A stretch of DNA of 32,716 nt from Candidatus Omnitrophota bacterium (GTDB taxonomy: Bacteria > Omnitrophota > Gorgyraeia > B26-G9). Within the stretch, counting starts at the first letter, position 1; each line of letters begins with the position of its first letter. The translations under genes and the position numbers were made by a program. The notes under the pieces are model-generated. The model had not been told where the DNA came from. It saw only the letters and a program-made list of their open reading frames with translations, and ran no database searches. This document shows, piece by piece, positions 1 through 7,796 of this stretch. The stretch lies in the NCBI GenBank assembly GCA_016213925.1, contig JACQZH010000002.1, forward strand, positions 1 to 32,716, in the 5' to 3' direction.

Positions 1-110
1 TAACCAGTAACCAGTCCCCTCGAAAAATTACCTTTGGGTAAATTTTCGAGTTGGAGTCCCCGTAGGGGAAACCAGTAACCAGAGAGTAGTTCAATATTCA
101 ATATTCAATG
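1..110. repeat. Intergenic short tandem repeats (taaccag units, ttcaatat units) interrupted by two hairpins
   Basis: taaccagtaaccag at 1-14 and aaccagtaaccag at 70-82; hairpin 19-50 ctcgaaaaattacc/tttg/ggtaaattttcgag (one mismatch); hairpin 57-69 tcccc-gta-gggga; ttcaatattcaatattcaat at 90-109. Confidence 0.75.
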
Positions 111-139
111 TGAAGCTTTTATGATAAAATAAAGCTACT

Positions 140-1084
140 ATGCGTACAGGCATTTCTTATATGGGGCATCATGACCCTGACCATGTAAAAAAAGATTTGG
201 CTGATATTAAAAGCCTCGGTTGTGAGGATATATTCCTTGCCGCGCAGGAAAACGACTTTATCTATTTTAAGGGCAAGGTTGAATTTTTTGCAAAGCTGGC
301 TAAGGATTACGGATTGAATCCTGTAGCTATATTCTGGGGCGCTCTTAATCTTTTCGGCGGCGGACGGTCAAGCCAGTTTCTTTTGGAATATCCCCAAGCC
401 TACCAGATAAAGAAAACCGGACAGATGGCTTCTGCCGGCTGCTATAACAACCCCTCCTCCAGAGGTTATATAAAACAAATGATTGATTGCATTGCCGCTT
501 TAGGATTTGCGGGCTATTTTATAGATGAGCCGACCTTGACGGAATGTTATTGCCCCTCTTGTGCCGGGATGTTTGAAAAAATGTTTTCCGGTTCATTATG
601 GAAAGCAGACGCAGTGCTGATTAATCAGTTCCGGAAAAGATGCGTTATTGATTATGTTCAGGAAATATCAGGATATATTAAAAAAAATTACCCGCGGGTG
701 CAAACGCTATGCTGCTTAATGCCGTCTGATGAATGTTTATGGGAAGATATTTCCGCAATGGATTGCCTGGATGAGCTGGGTACGGATATATACTGGGTAA
801 ATGAGGATATTGATGTTGAGTTAATGTCTGCGATGATTAATAAATTATCCTCTCTTTGCAAAAGCGCGGGCAAGAGGCATCATCAATGGCTTCAAGCCTG
901 GGGCGTTAAAAAAGGCAGGGAAAACAGGATTAAAGAGCAGGGAGAAGTTTTTTTGAAGAATAATCCGGATGCTCTGTATGTATGGGCGTATAAAGGGCAG
1001 ATTGGAACTTCAGAAACCTGCGAAGACCCGAAGGCAGCCTGGAATGCCGCTTGTGAAATACTTAAAAAAGCGAAACAGCTATAA
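140..1084 (+). CDS. Hypothetical protein, glycosidase-like TIM-barrel type
   Basis: 314 aa ORF with alternating beta/alpha pattern (MRTGISYMGHHDPDHVKKDLADIKSLGCEDIFL, GFAGYFIDEPTLTECYCPSC). Confidence 0.55.
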   Translation: MRTGISYMGHHDPDHVKKDLADIKSLGCEDIFLAAQENDFIYFKGKVEFFAKLAKDYGLNPVAIFWGALNLFGGGRSSQFLLEYPQAYQIKKTGQMASAGCYNNPSSRGYIKQMIDCIAALGFAGYFIDEPTLTECYCPSCAGMFEKMFSGSLWKADAVLINQFRKRCVIDYVQEISGYIKKNYPRVQTLCCLMPSDECLWEDISAMDCLDELGTDIYWVNEDIDVELMSAMINKLSSLCKSAGKRHHQWLQAWGVKKGRENRIKEQGEVFLKNNPDALYVWAYKGQIGTSETCEDPKAAWNAACEILKKAKQL

Positions 1085-1163
1085 GCTTTAAGATTCAAGA
1101 AAAATAATCAGATAGTTTATATGTATACAGATAAAGTGTTATTTTTTTTAATTGGCATGAAAA

Positions 1164-1267
1164 AACTATTTTCACTCATTCTCGACTGACATCCTTGTCA
1201 GTCTGCGAGGGATTTCCTGATTTTTACACATCCTGTAAAATCAGGAAATAAATCCGCGAAAATAGTT
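1164..1267. other. Structured intergenic element (three-way-junction fold), candidate ncRNA or palindromic mobile repeat
   Basis: Outer stem aactattttc (1164-1173)/gaaaatagtt (1258-1267); arm 1 actgaca-tcct-tgtcagt (1185-1202) extended by ctcg/cgag; arm 2 atttcctgatttttaca (1212-1228)/tgtaaaatcaggaaat (1234-1249). Confidence 0.6.
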
Positions 1268-1351
1268 ATTTTCATTACAATAATGTAAGCGAATTTTTGC
1301 TGTATCTCACATAGTTTTTTATTTTTGGTTTTTAATTGTTGGTGTATGATA

Positions 1352-2650
1352 ATGAACCCCAAGATTACCTTACTTCTTGCTCCTCCTTTTTGGCCGAACC
1401 TTCCTCCGTTAAGTTTAATCCATTTAGGCGGTTTCCTGGCAAAACATGGATTTACTCCAGAAATTGTCGACCTGAATAATTTTTATTTCAATAAAGCTGA
1501 TCCGCAGGCTAAAAAACAATGGTTTAAAAGCTGCAATAAAACATTTGAAAATGAAATGCTTGAGCTGTTAAAGAAAGACACGGATTTTACAAACAGCGAA
1601 TTATTTAAAAAAATTTTAGAGAGCGATATAATCGGGTTCTCCTGCTATAAAAGTAATTTTAAGGCCGCGCTTTTTATGGCTGAAATCATAAAACAACAAA
1701 AAAGAGATATTAAAATCGTTTTCGGCGGGCCGGAAATCTCCTGGATATATTTTAAAAATAATCAAAGCATTCCGCTTAAGATAAAGAATATGGCTGATTT
1801 TATAGTTGTCGGCGAAGGAGAGATGCCTTTGCTTGAGCTTGCGCAAGGAAAACGAAAGGAAAAAGTCATCTGCTTTAGAGAGCTTGAAGATCTGGATGGA
1901 AACAATTTTGTATATGCGTATGGAAAGTTAAAGCCAAAGCTATACCCGCGGAAAAAAACAGCGTCAATAATCGTATCCCGGGGGTGTGTGCGCTGTTGTG
2001 AATTCTGCTCAGAGCGGCTTTTATATAAAAAATTCCGCATAAGGTCAGTTGGCGATATTATCAAAGAAATAGATTTTCACAAGAAAAAAGGTGCTGAAAA
2101 TTTTATTTTTCATGATTCAATGTTAAATAGCGGCCTGAAGTTTCTGGATGCTCTTTGCGAAGCTATTATTGATAATTTCAAAGCGGTTAATTGGGAAGCG
2201 CAAATGGCGGTGCGGGTAGATATGCCGGATGATTTGCTGGGAAAAATAAAGAAAAGCGGCTGTTATAATATTTTTATCGGCCTTGAGTCAGGCGCGCGCA
2301 ATATTATAAGTAAAATGAATAAAGGATTTACTAAAGAGCAAGCATTGGAATTTTTCAAAAAACTTAAAAAAGCGCAATTGTCTTTCGGGATAAGCCTTAT
2401 CGTCGGATATCCCGGAGAAACAAGGGCGCAGTTTCAGGAAAGCCTTGATTTTATTATTCAAAACAAAGCGTTTATTCCAAAAATCGAGCAAGTAAACCCT
2501 TTTATATATTATCCGGGAACTCGGGCGGATAGAAGGTTTGATTACCGCAGAAGAAAAGGCGCTTTTTTAAAAACGCAGTATTATATAGAAGAGCTGAAAA
2601 AACACGGTTTTAAAATGACAAAAGCGTTTTTAAATAACCTGGTTGAATAA
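1352..2650 (+). CDS. B12-binding-domain radical SAM protein
   Basis: N-terminal B12-binding-like segment (LLLAPPFWPNLPPLSLIHLGGFLAKHGF, IGFSCYKSNF, IVFGGPE) followed by CVRCCEFC (CxxxCxxC). Start chosen at ATG 1352 (1346 is also possible) rather than TTG 1325. Confidence 0.8.
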   Translation: MNPKITLLLAPPFWPNLPPLSLIHLGGFLAKHGFTPEIVDLNNFYFNKADPQAKKQWFKSCNKTFENEMLELLKKDTDFTNSELFKKILESDIIGFSCYKSNFKAALFMAEIIKQQKRDIKIVFGGPEISWIYFKNNQSIPLKIKNMADFIVVGEGEMPLLELAQGKRKEKVICFRELEDLDGNNFVYAYGKLKPKLYPRKKTASIIVSRGCVRCCEFCSERLLYKKFRIRSVGDIIKEIDFHKKKGAENFIFHDSMLNSGLKFLDALCEAIIDNFKAVNWEAQMAVRVDMPDDLLGKIKKSGCYNIFIGLESGARNIISKMNKGFTKEQALEFFKKLKKAQLSFGISLIVGYPGETRAQFQESLDFIIQNKAFIPKIEQVNPFIYYPGTRADRRFDYRRRKGAFLKTQYYIEELKKHGFKMTKAFLNNLVE

Positions 2651-2653
2651 TTT

Positions 2654-2685
2654 ATCATCTTGCGCAGGAATAAAGATGATTTTAA
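2654..2685 (+). terminator. Intrinsic terminator after the radical SAM gene
   Basis: atcatctt (2654-2661)/aagatgat (2673-2680) followed by TTTT. Confidence 0.5.
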
Positions 2686-2700
2686 AGGGCTTTGTGCCTA

Positions 2701-2919
2701 TTAAAGGCCTTTTTTGTAATGCGGGCTTTTATAAAAATCGCATTTCATGCAGTTTGCGAGTTTAGTGGCAAATGACCCCTGAACATTGCCGCCGCATAAT
2801 GTCCCTGCTGTCCGGGCGCAGTTTTTCCCATTGTCCGGATACGCCGGGCATATCCCAAGTTCAGCAGCTTTAGCGCCGCCTTTTTCTCTTCCGCATTTTT
2901 TAAATTCCCAGCAATTCAT
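2701..2919 (-). CDS. Two-CW domain-type small cysteine-rich protein
   Basis: MNCWEFKKCGREKGG...LGICPAYPDNGKNCARTAGTLCGG...CMKCDFYKS. Internal Met at 2919 used; the N-terminal 29 aa of the ORF look spurious. Confidence 0.7.
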   Translation of the reverse strand: MNCWEFKKCGREKGGAKAAELGICPAYPDNGKNCARTAGTLCGGNVQGSFATKLANCMKCDFYKSPHYKKGL

Positions 2920-3109
2920 AATAAAAACCCTTCTTTGGTTTGAAATTAATAGTATGATAAATTTTGCTGATAAGATATATTTTAATTTTTTTGCTATTTT
3001 TGTCAACCAAAAATTAACAATAATCTGACAACAACGCTGTCCTTAAAACTTTCGCATTTCTGAACAACGGTTTTTGGCATGCGTGTATCTTTAGCCTGTT
3101 AACCGAGGT

Positions 3110-3304
3110 TTATTTTTTTGATACATTGTCCAAAATAAATATTGTGATGCTTATTATGACCAGTATCCATCCTATTATTACAGCACCTGTTCCACGAATA
3201 GCACAGCCGTCTGACCTGCCAATTTCTTGCAGCATTATGGTAAGAAACCCTAATACTAAACATAATAAAGATGTTTTATTTTTGCTGATAATTTTTTTTA
3301 TCAT
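3110..3304 (-). CDS. Small two-TM membrane protein
   Basis: 64 aa with two hydrophobic segments (SLLCLVLGFLTIML, AVIIGWILVIISITIFIL). Confidence 0.5.
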   Translation of the reverse strand: MIKKIISKNKTSLLCLVLGFLTIMLQEIGRSDGCAIRGTGAVIIGWILVIISITIFILDNVSKK

Positions 3305-3647
3305 AGTTAATATAACTATCCAAACTTATCTGCTGATAGCTGATGCGATTTCGCGGCGGGTAACGGTCAGAGAAGTGAGTTGCTAACTTTAACTTAATTT
3401 TTAATTTTGAGGTCTGACCTCGTTATCCTTAAAGATTCATATAATATATTTTATGCCGCATTCCTAAACAACATTTTACTCTTAGTTAAATAAGTTGTCG
3501 AGCAAAAACATGCGCATTCTACCCTTGTGTAATTATTTGATAGAGAAATTTGATGAAGAATTATAATTTGCGGCTTAAGGCTTACGCAGTTATCGGTAAA
3601 ATACTTATCGATTGACTAAAAACAAACAAACGGTATACAATTCTTGT

Positions 3648-4487
3648 ATGTTGAAAGTAATCGAACAAAAAGTCACTACTATACTGCGGCCGACAGGCAT
3701 AAATCTCGCGCCTTATGTGATCAATCCATATCAAGGGTGCCAAATGGGCTGTTTATTCTGTTACGCGCAATTTAGCAAACAGGCGCAAAAAGAACAAATA
3801 CCCTGGGGCGAATATGTAAAAGTTAAGATTAATGCAGTTGAAGTTTTAGAAAATGAATTGGACAGGATTATGCCGGAACAGGTATTGTTAGGCTCTACGA
3901 CTGAAATTTTCCAGCTTGCTGAAAAGAAATACAAAATTACGGAAAATATTCTTAAAATTTTAAATAGGAGGAAAATCAAATATGTGATCATGACAAGGGC
4001 TTTATTGATAGAGGAATATATTGATATTTTAAAACAAGGATATTGTAAGAGCATTTATTATACTGTGGATCTTGTGCCGGAAGAAATCAGTAAAGCGCTT
4101 CAGCCGTATTCTTCCCCGGCGGATGAGCCGATAGCCATGGTAAATAAGCTAGGAGATAATAATTTAGATGTAGTTCCGTATTTTTGCCCGGTCATGCCTT
4201 TTTTTGTTAATAATTTTGACAAGGTTAAGAAGATTAATAAAGCGGAAAAAGCGGAATTTGAGGTCATAAATTTCAAAATGGCTGGAATCGAAAGGCTGTT
4301 AGAACTGATGGAGAAAAATTTTCCTGATATAGCGCTAAGATATAGGAAAATGTGTTCTGATAAGAGATTGTACGAAGATACAATAGCGCGGATAAAGGAA
4401 GATATTTATAAGGCTGCCGGGAATTTTAAAAAGATAAAGATTCATACGCATGAATATGAGGAGTATTTTAAGAATAAATATGCATAA
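3648..4487 (+). CDS. SPL-family radical SAM protein (spore photoproduct lyase-like)
   Basis: NPYQGCQMGCLFCYAQF (CxxxCxxC). ATG 3648 used; the ORF track starts at TTG 3612. Confidence 0.75.
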   Translation: MLKVIEQKVTTILRPTGINLAPYVINPYQGCQMGCLFCYAQFSKQAQKEQIPWGEYVKVKINAVEVLENELDRIMPEQVLLGSTTEIFQLAEKKYKITENILKILNRRKIKYVIMTRALLIEEYIDILKQGYCKSIYYTVDLVPEEISKALQPYSSPADEPIAMVNKLGDNNLDVVPYFCPVMPFFVNNFDKVKKINKAEKAEFEVINFKMAGIERLLELMEKNFPDIALRYRKMCSDKRLYEDTIARIKEDIYKAAGNFKKIKIHTHEYEEYFKNKYA

Positions 4488-4534
4488 ACTTGAATGCCTG
4501 CGTCTTCGGGGCGTAATTTTACAAAAGGAAAGAT

Positions 4535-4870
4535 ATGGGAAAGAAAACAATTAGTATTTGCTTGCTGCTGTTGTGTATAGTTAGTATGGATGCGGGATAT
4601 TTATTTGCTTATACGGATAATGATAATGAGTGGACAGGGGCTGATAAAGCCGTGCATTTCACAGTATCCTGCGGATTAAGTTTGGGCGCGTATAATTACT
4701 ATAAGAAAAATACTGATTATTCGGATTCTAAAGCAAAAACCGCGGCTTTCTGTACGAGCCTTGCTTTTGGGCTGGCAAAAGAACTTATTGATGAAGAATT
4801 TAGCTGGAAAGACCTCACTTGGGATGCTGTGGGATCTGCTGTAGGAATAGGAATAAGTTTTGAGTTCTAA
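4535..4870 (+). CDS. YfiM/DUF2279-like exported protein
   Basis: Signal peptide MGKKTISICLLLLCIVSMDAGYLFA, then DKAVHFTVSCGLSLGAYNYYKK and GLAKELIDEEFSWKDLTWDAVGSAVG. Confidence 0.65.
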   Translation: MGKKTISICLLLLCIVSMDAGYLFAYTDNDNEWTGADKAVHFTVSCGLSLGAYNYYKKNTDYSDSKAKTAAFCTSLAFGLAKELIDEEFSWKDLTWDAVGSAVGIGISFEF

Positions 4871-4900
4871 TCCCTAATCCCTGTTCCCTGATCCCTAGTC
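4868..4900. repeat. Degenerate heptamer array (taatccc)n
   Basis: taatccc taatccc tgttccc tgatccc tagtc. Confidence 0.8.
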
Positions 4901-5308
4901 TATTTCCGGTTTTGCCCTTGATTTTTTTATCTCCGAGCGTTCCCGTTTTAACCTTAAGATTTTTTCCTTGGCGCGTTTCGAGCGTTTTCTTTTCTGGCGG
5001 CGTAATTTTTCTATTTTTTGCTGTGCCAGGCTTTTTTTATTTAAAATCATTTGTTCTATTTTTTCCGCAAGAAGCTTTCTGGCAAGAAAACGGTTGAGGG
5101 ACTGTGAACGCTCTTGCTGGCATTTTACTTCTATGCCTGTCGGCAGGTGTTTTAAGTATACGCAGCTGGATGTTTTGTTAATCTTTTGCCCGCCTTTTCC
5201 TTGGCCTAAAATAAAGCGTTCTACAATATCAGATTCTTTTATGCCTAGTCCGTGCATTTTATTGCGCAAAAATTTTTCGGTTTGTGCAGTTATATTAAAT
5301 AAAGACAT
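4895..5308 (-). CDS. Class I release-factor-domain protein (ArfB/YaeJ-like)
   Basis: GGQ motif in FILGQGKGGQKINKTSSCVYLKHLPTGIEVKCQQERSQSLNR and a strongly basic C-terminal tail. Confidence 0.85.
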   Translation of the reverse strand: MSLFNITAQTEKFLRNKMHGLGIKESDIVERFILGQGKGGQKINKTSSCVYLKHLPTGIEVKCQQERSQSLNRFLARKLLAEKIEQMILNKKSLAQQKIEKLRRQKRKRSKRAKEKILRLKRERSEIKKSRAKPEID

Positions 5309-5626
5309 AAAACTCTCCCAATATCATAATAGCATACACAGAGCTATTTTAAGGGAATTTTTATTCAAAGTAAAGGTTGCGGATTGATAAGTCGACGGAT
5401 TGTTGAAAAGTTAGGCTTGGTGTATTTTTGATTTCTCTGCAGGAAAAAGGATATTTATATTATTTAAGGAAGGTGCTTATTTATGCCTAAAATTCGTCAA
5501 ATAAACGAAAATAAGCAATAACTCTTTGATTTATTTAATGTTATACTAAAATTGAGTGATAATATGCTAAAAATTGAATAAAATTAAAATTATTTAGTAG
5601 AATTTTTAATAAAATTAAAAAATATA

Positions 5627-5654
5627 TTGAAATTATTTAATTTTATGCTATAAT
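5627..5654 (+). promoter_or_regulatory. Sigma70-type promoter for the DUF2089-lemA pair
   Basis: TTGAAA (5627-5632), 16 nt spacer, TATAAT (5649-5654). Confidence 0.6.
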
Positions 5655-5673
5655 TATTATGGAGGAAGAAAGA

Positions 5674-6027
5674 ATGAGAATAGCAGAATGTCCATATTGC
5701 AAAGAAACGGTTGATGTAAAAAAGGTATCTTGCAGGAAATGCGGAATAAGCCTTGAAGGCGATTTTTATTCATCTCCGGTTATGGATCTTTCTGAAGACC
5801 AACAGAACTTTGTGGAACTGTTTATGCTTAGCAGTGGAAGTTTAAAGGAAATGGCAAAGATTTTAGGAGTTACATATCCAACTGTCCGTAACAGGCTAGA
5901 TGAGGTTATTGCTGCTTTAAGACAGGCGATAGCAAAACGCGAAGAATATAAAAATGATGTATTGGATAAGGTTTCTAAAGGTAAAATTTCGCCGGAACAG
6001 GCAGCAACAATAATAAGGAACCTATAA
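5674..6027 (+). CDS. DUF2089-family protein (zinc ribbon plus helix-turn-helix)
   Basis: CPYCKETVDVKKVSCRKCG then LKEMAKILGVTYPTVRNRLDEVI. ATG 5674 has SD GGAGG; ATG 5659 abuts the -10 box. Confidence 0.8.
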   Translation: MRIAECPYCKETVDVKKVSCRKCGISLEGDFYSSPVMDLSEDQQNFVELFMLSSGSLKEMAKILGVTYPTVRNRLDEVIAALRQAIAKREEYKNDVLDKVSKGKISPEQAATIIRNL

Positions 6028-6038
6028 AAGGGGTTGGC

Positions 6039-6773
6039 ATGAAAAGTAAAGAACAAATTGAAAAAATGGTTCAAGAGGGGAAAGTGACACGGGAACAGGC
6101 CAATATGCTTTTGCAGGCTTTGGAAGAATCACAGGCAAGAAGAAAAAGGATTTTGAAAAATGTATTCGCTGCAAAAAATCTTGGCAGCAAACTTAAATAT
6201 TTAATTATAACAATAGTTCTTTTATGCGTTTTAATAGTTATAGTCAACTATAATAAATTTATTGTCTTAGAAAAAGCCGTGGAAGAAGCGCGAGGGAATA
6301 TAGGCTCTGTTTGCCAGCGCAGACTGGATCTTATCCCCAATTTAGTGAATATAGTTAAAGGTTATATGAGACATGAAAATGAGGTTTTAATGGCACTGAC
6401 TCAAGCTCGTTCAGATGCACAGGAAGTTTTAAGAATTTTAAAATCAAAAGAAGATATCTCTGGAGATGATATTTTGCAGTTAGGCGCAACACAAGATATG
6501 CTTACGAAATCCATAAAAAATATTGTTGCCTTAGCAGAAAGCTATCCGGATATAAAAGCCAGTTCGAATTTTTTAGCTTTGCAGGATCAGCTTGAAGGGA
6601 CGGAAAACAGAGTAAATATTGCTAGATTGCGTTACAATTATACAGTTAGACAATATAATCAAAAGATTAAAACTTTTCCTGGAAATTTTTTAGCTAAGAT
6701 GTGCGGATTTAAATCAAAGGCTTATTTTGAAGCAGATAATGAAGCTTTTAATGCTATTAAAATAAATTTTTAG
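6039..6773 (+). CDS. lemA: LemA-family protein with N-terminal SHOCT-like segment
   Basis: TM segment followed by LEKAVEEARGNIGSVCQRRLDLIPNLVNIVKGYMRHENEVLMALTQARSDA. Confidence 0.88.
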   Translation: MKSKEQIEKMVQEGKVTREQANMLLQALEESQARRKRILKNVFAAKNLGSKLKYLIITIVLLCVLIVIVNYNKFIVLEKAVEEARGNIGSVCQRRLDLIPNLVNIVKGYMRHENEVLMALTQARSDAQEVLRILKSKEDISGDDILQLGATQDMLTKSIKNIVALAESYPDIKASSNFLALQDQLEGTENRVNIARLRYNYTVRQYNQKIKTFPGNFLAKMCGFKSKAYFEADNEAFNAIKINF

Positions 6774-6782
6774 CGTAAATAT

Positions 6783-6807
6783 AAAACCCAAATTAGGGGT
6801 TTTTTTT
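6783..6807 (+). terminator. Intrinsic terminator after lemA
   Basis: aaaaccc-aaattag-gggtttttttt. Confidence 0.75.
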
Positions 6808-6862
6808 GACAGGTTAATAAATAGTTTTAATAACATCAGAAAAAGAGGGAGAGGCGAGTAAG

Positions 6863-7774
6863 ATGTTTATGGGCTTAAAAGTTTTATTAATAAGTGCAGA
6901 TGATAGATTTATATGTAAAGTAAAGAATATTTTAGGAGAGGAATCATGCACCTGTGAGGCAATAGAAAGCGATCTTGAAATTCTTGAACAACAAAAAGAT
7001 ACTTCCAAAATTGTTGATGTTGATTTGGATTCAGTTAAAAACGATATCGATCATTGGCATATTTTGAAAGAAAAATATCCTTTCCCTTGCAAATTAATTA
7101 TAGCAGGGGTAAATGCAAGCAATATTTTGCAGAATAACGCAGGAAGAAGATTAATAGATGATTATATAAATAAGGATATGAATATAGAGCTTATGAGGCA
7201 TGTTTTTATTAGAAATTTAAGAGAATATAAGTTTGAGGAAAAAGCGTTGTTTTATGAAAAAATTATCCATTATGACGATCTAAGCGGCCTGCATAACAAA
7301 CGTTTTTTTAATATTATTCTTAAAAAAGAAATTGCAAGAGCTGTACGTTATAAACATCCGCTTGCAATGGGCATAATTGATATAGATAATTTTAAGGAAA
7401 AAAATGATCTCTATGGACATTTGATTGGGGATCAGATTCTTGTAAAAGTTGCCAAAATGATAAGTCTGTCTTTGCGTAGTATTGATTATAGTTTTCGCTT
7501 TGGCGGAGATGAATTTCTGGCGCTTCTTCCAAATACCGATTTTAAAGGGGCTTTTATAGCGGCAAGGAGATTAATCAATGTTATCCGCAATATTCGTATT
7601 TTGGGAAAAGGTGAAGATGAGCCGTTAACAATGGTAACGGTGAGCATAGGAGTAGCCGAATATATAGGAAATCAGACGGAAGAAGAGTTTATTAGCCAAG
7701 CAGATAAGGCTTTGTATAAAGTTAAGAAAAACGGGAAAGATAAGGTTTTTATTGCTGATGAAAGCTGCTTGTAA
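6863..7774 (+). CDS. Diguanylate cyclase with degenerate receiver-like N-terminus
   Basis: DDLSGLHNKRFF, IDIDNFKEKNDLYGHLIGD, RFGGDEFLALLPNT. RxxD I-site (RSID) lies five residues before GGDEF. Confidence 0.9.
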   Translation: MFMGLKVLLISADDRFICKVKNILGEESCTCEAIESDLEILEQQKDTSKIVDVDLDSVKNDIDHWHILKEKYPFPCKLIIAGVNASNILQNNAGRRLIDDYINKDMNIELMRHVFIRNLREYKFEEKALFYEKIIHYDDLSGLHNKRFFNIILKKEIARAVRYKHPLAMGIIDIDNFKEKNDLYGHLIGDQILVKVAKMISLSLRSIDYSFRFGGDEFLALLPNTDFKGAFIAARRLINVIRNIRILGKGEDEPLTMVTVSIGVAEYIGNQTEEEFISQADKALYKVKKNGKDKVFIADESCL

Positions 7775-7796
7775 GAAAAATATAGGAGGGAAATAT

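Noticed and set aside
2786-3028. 80 aa plus-strand ORF
   Set aside because: Overlaps the two-CW gene on the opposite strand, which has a recognisable Cys pattern.
4968-5387. 139 aa plus-strand ORF
   Set aside because: Antisense to the release-factor gene, whose GGQ motif and basic tail are clear; codon pattern looks like a shadow ORF.
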